From assembly GCA_903912795.1 (NCBI GenBank), contig CAIWIS010000458.1:1-9578 (forward strand): a stretch of 9,578 nt of DNA, read 5' to 3'. The DNA comes from an uncultured Bacteroidales bacterium (lineage in GTDB: Bacteria; Bacteroidota; Bacteroidia; Bacteroidales; Paludibacteraceae). Shown here piece after piece: positions 1 to 7,785 of this stretch. Both the position numbers and the translations under genes were made by a program. Every line of letters starts with the position of its first letter. Position 1 is the first letter of the stretch. The notes beneath the pieces are model-generated. The model was not told where the DNA came from and made no database searches. It was given only the letters and a program-made list of their open reading frames with translations.

Positions 1-1820
1 GTTTTCCCTTCATTAGACGCATCGTAGTCGTTGGGCGATTTTGTAGTCCATGTTTTGAGTTGAATATTCGCCTTGGTTTCGAACTTAACAAGCATCGATT
101 TCCCGTTTAACGTTAATAAAAATGCGTTCTTACTTTTTATTTTCACCTGAGCTTCTGTCATAGTTGTCCAACGTATCGTATCGGTTTTTGCCGATGATTC
201 TATTTCATCCTGAATAACCACAAATTGCTCATTTAAAATGGCCACACCCCGTTTTACGCTTTTTAATTGGTTTTCGTACACTTTCGACAAATCAGATAGT
301 GCGAACTTGAGATTTGTTGCAAAACCATATTTGTCAATACCTGCTTTTCCTTTCACATTTTGATACTGACCATTAACAGCTAGTGTATTATGAGCTAAAT
401 TATTGTACCTGAATACCTTCCAACGCGTAGAATTTTGAGCCAAACTCCAAAGATTTATGCCTTTCGACTCCAGCGAGTTGTAATTTTGCATGCCAAAATC
501 CGAAGCCCAACGCTCACCATCGGCATCAATCACAAACGAGCCAATATCCATGTGACCATGATTTGTTCCCGCCGAACCTGCTTTGAATCCCAAATAAATT
601 CCATTTTTATCGTTCCACGAAGTGCGCATGAGGCAAACCGGCGTTTCTCCATTTCCTGTAAAACAAGTGGTTGTGGGAGGAGTAATTTTTGCTAAATCAA
701 TGCCGCTTCCCCAAATCATAAGTGCAGGAAGTGTCCTGTCTTTGGTGAATTGAGAATACTTGTTTTCTTTCAGCATTTCGGAAGATAAAGGAAGTCCATT
801 TCCATCGGTAAGTGTTACGAATTTATCTTTTTCCAGGTATGTATTTTCTATCCAAAGTAAGGAAGGGTCGTTTAGTTGCGAAGCAAACCAAAATTGTGAA
901 GCATTCAAAATAGAATTTGGGATACAATCCATATAATTGAAACTCTGCCCCGATGTACCTACCATATGTTGCAGGTAATAAGGTGTTTTCGAGAACCCTT
1001 TAAAATCCTTTAATTTCAAATCGTCAATACCCAATTTCTGCAAGGCATCGAGCATGAAAATATTGAAGACAGTGCCGTATTGCCAATACATATAGCCTTC
1101 GGCAAACGCCCCATCGGGGTCGTAACTTTTCATCGGCACTGTAATTAATGAAATGGAACGTGCCAATACTTTTTCCGATATTTCCGGGTATTTATCGGCT
1201 AATGCCAACGCTGCATACACAATTCCGGCATTGCAAACCTGACTCCAATTGGTTGGATTGTTGAATCGGTCGGCATACTTAGGGTCTAATGATGGCTCTA
1301 TTGCTTTGGTCAACAAGGCGTTTTCGATGATGGTTCTTGATTCAGGCGATAAATAATTGTACAACCAGTCGTACCCAATTGCGACTCCCAATGCCATTTC
1401 GGCTACTCCCAAAAAATGTGGAGGTTGCCAATCACTGAACGCAGAAACTGCTAAAAGATCCTTTTCGGCCCGCTGCGCATATTTTACATCTCCCGAAACA
1501 CGGTATGAATATGACAAATAAAAAATTCGGCGCAATGCTTCACGGCTAACATCGAGTAAACGGAAACCCTCAAGCTTACGCTCCAATACGGGTTTATCAA
1601 GCATATCGTCGGATGCACTAACAATTGCCTGATGCATTTTTACCAACGTAGGATTTAATGCAATTGCTTGTTGAATAGATTTTTCCTCACCTTTTAAGAG
1701 TAAAATGCGGGGATGGGAAATATTAGTTATTGTTGTAATATAGTTGTTATCTGCTTGTGTAAATTGTAAGATGAAAAGCAGGCCAAAAAGAAAAAAATAA
1801 TGGAATTTTTGTTGTAACAT
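1..1820 (-). CDS. Heparinase II/III-type polysaccharide lyase (3' end outside window)
   Basis: The reverse strand is open from an ATG at 1820 to the window edge (606 codons, no stop), so the C-terminus is missing; related lyases are usually about 650-770 aa. A hydrophobic N-terminus (FFLFGLLFILQF, followed by a likely signal peptidase I site near TQA) implies export to the periplasm. An HPRILLLKGEE segment opens the mature protein, followed by an alpha/alpha-toroid-like helical region. Family motifs visible are N191-W192 with SQVCNAG after it, EGYMYWQYG with Y243 and Y245, and NHGHMDIGSF with H421 and H423 at the start of the beta-sandwich (Heparinase_II_III) domain. From known family members, Tyr/His residues of this kind perform beta-elimination on uronic acid-containing glycans such as heparan sulfate. 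Substrate here is inference. The gene is divergent from an HTCS regulator, its probable activator. Family call is firm; exact PL family (PL21, PL12 or another) is not resolved. Confidence 0.85.
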   Translation of the reverse strand, partial: MLQQKFHYFFLFGLLFILQFTQADNNYITTITNISHPRILLLKGEEKSIQQAIALNPTLVKMHQAIVSASDDMLDKPVLERKLEGFRLLDVSREALRRIFYLSYSYRVSGDVKYAQRAEKDLLAVSAFSDWQPPHFLGVAEMALGVAIGYDWLYNYLSPESRTIIENALLTKAIEPSLDPKYADRFNNPTNWSQVCNAGIVYAALALADKYPEISEKVLARSISLITVPMKSYDPDGAFAEGYMYWQYGTVFNIFMLDALQKLGIDDLKLKDFKGFSKTPYYLQHMVGTSGQSFNYMDCIPNSILNASQFWFASQLNDPSLLWIENTYLEKDKFVTLTDGNGLPLSSEMLKENKYSQFTKDRTLPALMIWGSGIDLAKITPPTTTCFTGNGETPVCLMRTSWNDKNGIYLGFKAGSAGTNHGHMDIGSFVIDADGERWASDFGMQNYNSLESKGINLWSLAQNSTRWKVFRYNNLAHNTLAVNGQYQNVKGKAGIDKYGFATNLKFALSDLSKVYENQLKSVKRGVAILNEQFVVIQDEIESSAKTDTIRWTTMTEAQVKIKSKNAFLLTLNGKSMLVKFETKANIQLKTWTTKSPNDYDASNEGK

Positions 1821-1875
1821 TTTATATTTAGTTTGATATATGTTTCTTACATCTTTAAAATGATATATTGTAGCA

Positions 1876-1883
1876 CAAAAGTA
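1876..1883 (-). promoter_or_regulatory. -7 promoter motif for the lyase gene
   Basis: On the reverse strand the bases read TACTTTTG, an exact match to the Bacteroidota -7 consensus TAnnTTTG. It lies 55 bp upstream of the lyase ATG, giving a leader of roughly 50 nt. A TTGA at 1899-1902 (reverse strand) is the nearest -33-like sequence, but its spacing is shorter than usual. No Shine-Dalgarno sequence is present before the ATG; the leader is A/T-rich, as is normal for the phylum. Confidence 0.55.
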
Positions 1884-1940
1884 GCTTATTAATTTTTCTC
1901 AATGGATGATGATTTGTTGAAATTGGTCTGAAATTTTGTC

Positions 1941-1973
1941 TTAATCAAGTTTTAATTGAAAGTGAGTGATTAA
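1941..1973. promoter_or_regulatory. Inverted repeat in the divergent promoter region, possible operator
   Basis: TTAATCA (1941-1947) and TGATTAA (1967-1973) form a perfect 7-bp inverted repeat with a 19-bp spacer. It sits just upstream of the HTCS -7 motif (1991-1998), covering the place where the -33 element would be, and about 60 bp upstream of the lyase -7 motif on the other strand. That position would suit a dimeric regulator acting on one or both genes. The HTCS AraC domain is one candidate binder. The arms are short and AT-rich, so chance is a real alternative. Confidence 0.3.
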
Positions 1974-1990
1974 ATATTCATTAGTATTTG

Positions 1991-1998
1991 TATTTTTG
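1991..1998 (+). promoter_or_regulatory. -7 promoter motif for the HTCS gene
   Basis: TATTTTTG matches TAnnTTTG exactly and lies 28 bp upstream of the ATG at 2027, predicting a leader of about 20-25 nt. It argues against the in-frame TTG at 1988 as a start, because that codon would lie upstream of the transcript. No clear -33 box is seen. Confidence 0.5.
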
Positions 1999-2026
1999 TG
2001 AACTTAAATTTAATACGCTCGATAGA

Positions 2027-5000
2027 ATGAAAAAAATCATAGTCATCGCTGCCCTTATATTGCAATGCTTACTTACTCACTCTCAATTACTTCGATTTAG
2101 CAAAATTACCTCCAACGAAGGATTGAGCCAAAGCGAAATATATTCATTTCTGAAAGATAAACATGGTTTTATCTGGATTGGCACTATTGATGGACTAAAC
2201 AGATACGATGGTTATAAAATTACAAAATACAATGTTGGGTTGGACGAAAATATTAGTCTGTCGAACAATACGATACACTCGCTGGCCGAAGACCTAAAAG
2301 CCAGAATTTGGATTGGCACCGACGATGGTTTAAATGTTCTGAATACTGATAATCAACAGCTTTATAAAATTAAACTCCCCGTAAATACCACTAATTTTGT
2401 TAAGATTTTTCATTTGTTTGTAGATAATGACCTCCTTTGGATATCGACAAATCAAGGTTTGTATTTAGCCGATATAAACTCAGATGATTTTACAACAATT
2501 GAAAAAAAAACTATAAAAATCAACAAATTAGCAAGCACTAGTTCGAACCTTGAATATGTTTCACGTACAATCAGACTTTCGAATGGTATTTATTGCTGTA
2601 CATTGCCTAATTCAATACTTTCCTTTCATTTCGACAAATCAAAAAAGAAAATTACTCCGATTTCACTTTGCAAGGAGTTTTCGAACTTAGGCGCCTCACA
2701 TATAATAGAAGACAAAAGCAGTAATATCTGGTTTAGCAATATCAATATTCCTGAAAGTGGTCTATACCGATTTAATATTGAAAGAGCTGAACTTACACGT
2801 TTCACAAAAACCAACAGCGCACTTCCTTCCAATCGGATTTCGGCAATGGCTGTGGATACTGCTGGTAATGTGTGGTTTGGAACTATTGATAATGGATTAA
2901 TTAGGATAAAAGCCGGCCTTACTTCTTCCAAAACAATTCCTGTCGAAACTTTTAAAAACAATATATTCGACCCCAGAAGTATTAATTCAAATTTGGTTTA
3001 TTCCTTATATGCTTCTCCCGATAATCAACTTTGGATAGGCTCTATTGGTAGCGGTGCTAATTTTCTGAATCTGAAACAAAAAAACTTTAACCATTATTTC
3101 ATTCCGCCTTTCGAAAACGAGAAATCGATACACTCCAATTTTATTCGTTCTGTGTTTTTGGATAATAACAATAATTTGTGGATTGGCACACATAACAATG
3201 GGCTTTTTTTGCTCAACCGACGAACCGGAGAATACAAAAAAGTTGGTTTCGAAACCAGGATTATTTTTCATATCGAATGGTTTGATTCTAATACATTGTT
3301 TGTTAGCACGTCAACGGGAACTTATTTTGTAAGTCTCGATGGACGAATAACTCCTGTTGGAGACATAAACAGAGCTTGTTTTTACAGCCGCAAAGTGGCT
3401 TCTGACATTGTTTTTGTAGGTGGAATTCTGGGCTTATTCCGTTTGGAGTTTAAAAATAAAAAGGTAATTCGAACCGATAAATTTGATAGTCGCTTATCAA
3501 AAATTAAAATCTCTTACGACAATTGTCGCATTTTGCATCACGATAAACTACGCAATCAACTTTGGGTGGGAACCGAAGGCGGTGGCCTCAATATCATCAC
3601 TTTAAATGCCGAATACAAACCTATAAAATGCATCGTTTACAAAAAAGAAGACCACACTATCAGTAGCAATTATATTCGGAGCATTTGCCAAACCGACGAA
3701 AATACATTTTGGATAGGCACACATCTTGGTTTGAACCGTTGTTTATATACTTCGGATGCCGATAAAATGGCATTTAAAACCTACCTAATGGCCGATGGTT
3801 TGCCCAATAATATGATTCAAAGTATTACATTCGACAACAATAAAGTTTTGTGGATTGGGAGCAACTCGGGGCTGACAAAATTTGATACTAAAAATTCAAA
3901 AATGACATCGTATAGTGTATCTGATGGACTTCAGAGTAATGAGTTTTCGGAACATGCCTCTTTCAGGTCGCAAAATGGCGAATTGTTTTTTGGAGGTATC
4001 AATGGTGTAAATTCCTTTTATCCCGAAAACATCAAAAGCAACAACCTCAATCCACAGGTAACACTAACTGATTTTTACCTGTTCAACGAAAAAATTACGC
4101 CACAAACTACCATTAATGGACGAATTTTGATTGATAATCCAATTTTCACAACCAATAAAATTAAACTGAAAGCCAACGAAAATAATTTCAGATTCGATTT
4201 CTCGTCGATGAATTTTCAGGCGCCCGAAAAAGTAAAATACACCTATATGCTTGAGGGTTATGATGTAAAGTGGAATACAACCGAAAATGGAAGTCACACC
4301 GCTACATATACCAACTTAAGACATGGTTCTTACGTTTTTAGGGTAAAAGCAACTAATGATGATGGCGATTGGAGCAATAACGAACGGCAAATTAGTATCG
4401 AAATTGCTACTCCATTTTACCTTACTTGGTATGCATTTTTGTTTTATATTATAGCTGTGGGGCTGATTATATTTTATTTTACCCGCTATTCTATGATAAA
4501 AATTGCTACCAAGCAACAAATTATTTTGGATGCGGAACACAATCAGCGCCTGCACGAACTCGACATGATTCGAACCCGCTTTTTTATCAATATTTCGCAC
4601 GATTTGCGTACGCCCTTAACGCTTATTGCTGGACCACTGGAGCAAATTCTGAAAAATGCTGACTACCCAAAATTGCTTAAAAATCAGCTCAGTATGGTTC
4701 ACCGCAATGCAACTAAACTCAAATACCTGATTGAACAGTTGCTTGATTTCCGTAAAGTTGAAGTGGGTAAACTTGTGGCAACTTACAGAAAAGTAGAGCT
4801 GAATCAGTTTATTAAAGATGAGGTTGATCATTTTGATTTTATAATTAAAGATAAGGGTTTGGATTTACTTTACGATTTTAAAAAAGAAAGTATTCAGGCT
4901 AATATTGACACCGAAAAAACTGCAAAAGTAATTTTTAATCTACTATCCAATGCCGTGAAATATACCAAACAAGGCTATATCGAAATAGGTGTAGATACCT

Positions 5001-6127
5001 GCGAAATGGATAATCCGGATATGCTTTACACCAAAATATGGGTAAAAGACACAGGGATAGGTATCGAAAAAAATAAAATTGATCAAATTTTCGACCGCTT
5101 TTTCAATGATGCACAGAGTGCAACCGACAGTAGTTACGGCATCGGACTATCGCATTGCAAAGATTTGATTGAGGTACTGCAAGGCGATATTACAGTAGAA
5201 AGTAGCATTGGAAATGGATCAACATTTACAGTTTATTTGCCAATAATGAACGAAACATCTGTTCTATCTTCAGAAATAATTTCGATTAAAAAAGTAAGTG
5301 TCAATGCCGAAATAAATACTGAAAACGAAGATTACCAGCCTGTTACTAAAACATTAAAACTCCAAACAGTGTTGATTGCCGAAGACAATCCTGAAATGAG
5401 AGAGTATATAAAAGCTTGCTTATCTGAACATTTCAATATATTAGAAGCCGAAAATGGAGCGGATGGATTTGAATTGGCCAAAAAGAAAATGCCCGACCTT
5501 ATTGTGAGCGATTATGTAATGCCAATTATGAATGGAATTGAGTTTTGCGAAAAGCTAAAAACCACGCTCGATACAAGTCATATTCCGGTAATTCTACTCA
5601 CAGCCCGCATCGATAACGAAATTAGATTCAAAGGTCTGGAAACAGGCGCCGACGATTATATTTCGAAACCATTTGATGCTGATTATTTGTTGGTTAAAAT
5701 AAAAAGTTTGATTAAAAACCGTGACAATTTACGTCAGTTATTTCAAAACAATTTAGTGTTCGAACCATCGAAGATTACGGTTACTTCTACTGACGAAAAG
5801 TTCTTGAAAGACTTGGTTGCCGAAATAGAAAAAGGCATCCCGGATTCAGAATACACGGTTGATTCCCTCGAAAAAGCAATGGCCATGAGTCATGCCAAAT
5901 TTTACAATAAAATAAAAAAACTCACCGGCTTATCTGGAAAAGAATTATTACAAGATTTCAGACTCAAACGAGCAGCTCAAATAATTACTGAGAACGATGT
6001 ATCGGTGGCTGATGTTTGTTATATGGTTGGCTTCTCAGATCCGAAATATTTTAGTGCATGCTTTAAAGCAAAATTTAAGGTAACACCTACCGAATATAAA
6101 ATTGCTAACAAGGCAGATGATTTGTAA
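2027..6127 (+). CDS. Hybrid two-component system (HTCS) sensor kinase/AraC-type regulator
   Basis: A 1366-aa one-protein two-component system. In order: signal peptide (about residues 1-20); a periplasmic sensor of two beta-propellers with repeated Reg_prop motifs (for example WIGTIDGLNRYDG, WIGTDDGLNVL, WFGTIDNGLIRI, WIGTHNNGLFLL, WVGTEGGGLNII, WIGSNSGLTKFD); a Y_Y_Y domain (about 727-795); one membrane helix (about 800-823); HisKA with phospho-acceptor H858 in ISHDLRTPLTL; HATPase_c with N box NLLSNAVKYT (near 970), DTGIGI and YGIGLS; a receiver (about 1114-1228) with phospho-acceptor D1162 in SDYVMP and the conserved LTAR and SKPFD; then an AraC-type double helix-turn-helix (about 1275-1358). 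All catalytic motifs look intact and length is normal for the family. Known HTCS proteins bind oligosaccharides in the periplasm and activate polysaccharide-utilisation genes; here the divergent lyase is the likely target. Start at 2027 is chosen because the signal peptide begins there; the in-frame TTG at 1988 overlaps the promoter. Confidence 0.96.
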   Translation: MKKIIVIAALILQCLLTHSQLLRFSKITSNEGLSQSEIYSFLKDKHGFIWIGTIDGLNRYDGYKITKYNVGLDENISLSNNTIHSLAEDLKARIWIGTDDGLNVLNTDNQQLYKIKLPVNTTNFVKIFHLFVDNDLLWISTNQGLYLADINSDDFTTIEKKTIKINKLASTSSNLEYVSRTIRLSNGIYCCTLPNSILSFHFDKSKKKITPISLCKEFSNLGASHIIEDKSSNIWFSNINIPESGLYRFNIERAELTRFTKTNSALPSNRISAMAVDTAGNVWFGTIDNGLIRIKAGLTSSKTIPVETFKNNIFDPRSINSNLVYSLYASPDNQLWIGSIGSGANFLNLKQKNFNHYFIPPFENEKSIHSNFIRSVFLDNNNNLWIGTHNNGLFLLNRRTGEYKKVGFETRIIFHIEWFDSNTLFVSTSTGTYFVSLDGRITPVGDINRACFYSRKVASDIVFVGGILGLFRLEFKNKKVIRTDKFDSRLSKIKISYDNCRILHHDKLRNQLWVGTEGGGLNIITLNAEYKPIKCIVYKKEDHTISSNYIRSICQTDENTFWIGTHLGLNRCLYTSDADKMAFKTYLMADGLPNNMIQSITFDNNKVLWIGSNSGLTKFDTKNSKMTSYSVSDGLQSNEFSEHASFRSQNGELFFGGINGVNSFYPENIKSNNLNPQVTLTDFYLFNEKITPQTTINGRILIDNPIFTTNKIKLKANENNFRFDFSSMNFQAPEKVKYTYMLEGYDVKWNTTENGSHTATYTNLRHGSYVFRVKATNDDGDWSNNERQISIEIATPFYLTWYAFLFYIIAVGLIIFYFTRYSMIKIATKQQIILDAEHNQRLHELDMIRTRFFINISHDLRTPLTLIAGPLEQILKNADYPKLLKNQLSMVHRNATKLKYLIEQLLDFRKVEVGKLVATYRKVELNQFIKDEVDHFDFIIKDKGLDLLYDFKKESIQANIDTEKTAKVIFNLLSNAVKYTKQGYIEIGVDTCEMDNPDMLYTKIWVKDTGIGIEKNKIDQIFDRFFNDAQSATDSSYGIGLSHCKDLIEVLQGDITVESSIGNGSTFTVYLPIMNETSVLSSEIISIKKVSVNAEINTENEDYQPVTKTLKLQTVLIAEDNPEMREYIKACLSEHFNILEAENGADGFELAKKKMPDLIVSDYVMPIMNGIEFCEKLKTTLDTSHIPVILLTARIDNEIRFKGLETGADDYISKPFDADYLLVKIKSLIKNRDNLRQLFQNNLVFEPSKITVTSTDEKFLKDLVAEIEKGIPDSEYTVDSLEKAMAMSHAKFYNKIKKLTGLSGKELLQDFRLKRAAQIITENDVSVADVCYMVGFSDPKYFSACFKAKFKVTPTEYKIANKADDL

Positions 6128-6170
6128 AATTATTAAATAATACACCGAAAACACCCAGCCCATATAAAAA

Positions 6171-6220
6171 CGCCCCGCAACGAAGCAATTCTGATTTGGC
6201 GTGTTACGGGGTGTGATTTT
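6171..6220 (+). terminator. Probable terminator hairpin after the HTCS gene
   Basis: CGCCCCGCAACG (6171-6182) pairs with CGTGTTACGGGGTG (6200-6213): seven base pairs including one G-U, a C/A mismatch, then four more pairs, with a loop of about 19 nt. It is followed by TGATTTT, a weak U-tract. It starts 43 bp after the HTCS stop. The mismatch, big loop and short U-run make it a less than ideal intrinsic terminator. Confidence 0.5.
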
Positions 6221-6237
6221 AACCTCAAAAAACAAAT

Positions 6238-6269
6238 CTTTTAAACTAAACCTGTATCCTGTTTAAAAG
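6238..6269. repeat. 9-bp inverted repeat
   Basis: CTTTTAAAC (6238-6246) and GTTTAAAAG (6261-6269) are perfect inverted copies around a 14-nt loop. No U-run follows on the + strand. It could be a secondary terminator, a protein site, or a chance AT-rich palindrome. Confidence 0.4.
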
Positions 6270-6319
6270 GAACAAATTATTTGAAAAACCTATTAGTTAT
6301 ATAAAAAGGCATGTTATAC

Positions 6320-6367
6320 CAACAGTACATATAAAATGACCCAAAGTCATTTTTATGTCTACTGTTG
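6320..6367. repeat. Long near-perfect hairpin (21/22-bp arms, 5-nt loop)
   Basis: The left arm (6320-6340, starting CAACAGTA and ending AAAATGAC) is almost exactly the reverse complement of the right arm (6346-6367, starting GTCATTTTTATG and ending TACTGTTG). The loop is CCAAA. The differences are a one-base length difference and a few bases near the arm middle. No U-run follows, so it does not look like a standard terminator. It abuts the next palindromic element, separated by one base. Confidence 0.75.
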
Positions 6368-6368
6368 T

Positions 6369-6533
6369 TAATGCCGATTGAAAATTCCGCTCCTGCCTGC
6401 CGCAGGCATGTGCGGAAGGCATATCGAGTAATTCGAGATTCCGTTTTTACGGAACAAACAAATAGGACAATGAGACGCAGTCGATCCTCGATAGCTATCG
6501 GGATGGGCTATATTGTTTGTGCAATCGGTATTA
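6369..6533. repeat. Composite palindromic element with REP-like hairpins
   Basis: The outer ends form an inverted repeat: TTAATGCCGATT/G (6369-6380) against CAATCGGTATTA (6522-6533), complementary over 12 positions with one G-T pair. Inside, TTCCGC (6385-6390) pairs with GCGGAA (6412-6417) around the perfect hairpin TGCCTG-CCG-CAGGCA (6394-6408). TTCCGT-TTTT-ACGGAA follows (6439-6454). ACAAACAAATAG (6454-6465) is nearly the inverse of CTATATTGTTTGT (6508-6520), enclosing the palindrome at 6484-6504 with core CGATAGCTATCG. No target-site duplication is evident at the outer ends. Interpretations are a REP/BIME-like cluster, a MITE-like remnant, or a structured RNA. The nesting is seen directly; the function is not known. 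Confidence 0.6.
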
Positions 6534-6616
6534 GACTTGCATACAAATCTGATAAAAAAATTAGGTTTTACACAAAATAACAAAACCAAAACCTTTCAAA
6601 TTCCCATAACAAATAT

Positions 6617-6624
6617 TACTTTTG
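6617..6624 (+). promoter_or_regulatory. -7 promoter motif for the 366-aa protein gene
   Basis: TACTTTTG matches TAnnTTTG exactly and lies 33 bp before the ATG at 6658, giving a leader of about 27 nt. An in-frame TTG at 6622 overlaps this motif and so is unlikely to be the start. No convincing -33 box is seen. Confidence 0.5.
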
Positions 6625-6657
6625 CATTCGCTTTATCAATTTTTAATTCTATCCCTT

Positions 6658-7758
6658 ATGTCAGAAGTACAAAACCCAAATCTTCCCGAAAAATTTATCA
6701 CTGATTACTCTTCCGAGAAAGAATACAGCATTTACGAAATTAAAACAATCTATAAAAAATTAAACCAAAACCTCATAGAGGTAATGGATAAGATTGAAGA
6801 TATGCTTTTAATAGGTGCTTTCGATTTGAATGATATAAAATTCCTCAGAAATAGAAATTGCGAATATAAAACTTTAAAGTTAAAGCAATCTGATATTGAA
6901 GAACATGGTGAGTTATTATTTAAAAGTATATTAGAGGCAACTCTTAAAAAAACATTTGATAAATCATTTGTTTTCTTTGATAGTAATAGTGTTTTCGACT
7001 GGTTTGATAAATTTCAGGAGTATCGTACTCAAATATTGTCAATTGATGGTGATACTTCGTTTATTTTGAGTTGCTTAAACTCAATTTACAATTCTCTATT
7101 CACACTAAATCGTGATTTTACAATTAATTTATTTGATTTTGAAGAAGACGATATTCCAAGTTCTCAATTTGATTTTGAACAGGTTTACAATCAAATTGCT
7201 GATGAAGTAGATTTACTGGAGCGAAAAAAAATTCTTCTAAATGCAATAGCAGAAAGAGATCTACTTTGCTTAAAAAATCAAATAAATCCAAAATCACACA
7301 ATCCAAATATTTATTTTCAAAAAAATTGCAACGTTGCAATTGATGTATTAAACAAACAAATCGCTGGATTACAAGAAAATAATCAACTATTCAAGGCTGA
7401 TGATACTAGCGCAGTTGAAAAATTAACTATTGATTCTATTGACCAATTGGAACAAATTGTAAAAACGAAAGAATTCTCAACTCGTCGGCAGGTATTAACA
7501 ATATATTATTTGCTGAATGAAGTTGATAGGAATACAACAGCAATCGATAGAACAGTAAAGGCACGATTTATTCATTTCCTCACCCAGAAAAATGAAAGCA
7601 ATATTTATAAGACTTTATCTGAACCTCATAAAGGTTTGGAAAACGATAAGAACAAAAAAAGTGCCATAAGAGATTTGGAATATATCAAAAAACATTTCGA
7701 TGATTTGGGATTAAATTCAATTTCTCAAAAAATCATGAAAGATATGCAGGAAGCCTGA
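6658..7758 (+). CDS. Uncharacterised 366-aa protein
   Basis: I do not recognise a named family. The protein is soluble-looking, with no signal peptide or membrane segment, rich in Asp, Glu, Lys, Asn and Ile, and predicted mainly helical from its pattern of hydrophobics. An acidic stretch (FDFEEDDIPSSQFDFEQ) lies near residue 160. A central helical region begins ADEVDLLERKKILLNAIAE. The last 90 or so residues, starting STRRQVLTIYYLLNE and containing IDRTVKARFIHFL, NIYKTLSEPHKG and YIKKHFDDLGL, resemble from memory a C-terminal module recurring in Bacteroidota hypothetical proteins, often in accessory regions; this is recollection, not a database result. ATG at 6658 is preferred because the promoter lies at 6617-6624. 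The gene stands alone between a palindromic repeat region and a strong terminator. Its very AT-rich codon use and position next to repeats hint at transfer. Confidence 0.85.
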   Translation: MSEVQNPNLPEKFITDYSSEKEYSIYEIKTIYKKLNQNLIEVMDKIEDMLLIGAFDLNDIKFLRNRNCEYKTLKLKQSDIEEHGELLFKSILEATLKKTFDKSFVFFDSNSVFDWFDKFQEYRTQILSIDGDTSFILSCLNSIYNSLFTLNRDFTINLFDFEEDDIPSSQFDFEQVYNQIADEVDLLERKKILLNAIAERDLLCLKNQINPKSHNPNIYFQKNCNVAIDVLNKQIAGLQENNQLFKADDTSAVEKLTIDSIDQLEQIVKTKEFSTRRQVLTIYYLLNEVDRNTTAIDRTVKARFIHFLTQKNESNIYKTLSEPHKGLENDKNKKSAIRDLEYIKKHFDDLGLNSISQKIMKDMQEA

Positions 7759-7785
7759 TTCGGCTGTTTCACATTTTTACTTATT

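Larger units (their letters stand above)
6128..6657. other. Gene-free, palindrome-rich intergenic region
   Basis: These 530 bp hold no credible gene. Short open frames across 6365-6590 on both strands run through perfect palindromes and have no start context, so they are not coding. Contents in order: a terminator-like hairpin (6171-6220), a 9-bp inverted repeat (6238-6269), a long near-perfect hairpin (6320-6367), a complex palindromic element (6369-6533), a plain AT-rich stretch, and a promoter motif (6617-6624). The segment 6385-6420 is clearly more GC-rich than its surroundings. Confidence 0.7.

Noticed and set aside
435..695. 86-aa open frame on the + strand
   Set aside because: It lies wholly inside the antisense of the lyase gene, and its translation has no family resemblance or start context.
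2626..3271. Reverse-strand open frames of 111 and 88 aa
   Set aside because: They are antisense shadows of the HTCS propeller domain, which has uninterrupted, recognisable motifs on the + strand.
6369..6533. Intact insertion sequence or transposase gene
   Set aside because: The element is only 165 bp, has no transposase frame, and no target-site duplication is visible at its ends.
6365..6589. Overlapping open frames of 71 aa (+) and 73 aa (-)
   Set aside because: Both cross several perfect palindromes, overlap each other on opposite strands, and show no protein-family pattern.
6128..6657. tRNA or other known structural RNA in the palindromic gap
   Set aside because: No cloverleaf, T-loop consensus or CCA end could be found; the hairpins do not fit a known RNA family I can recognise.
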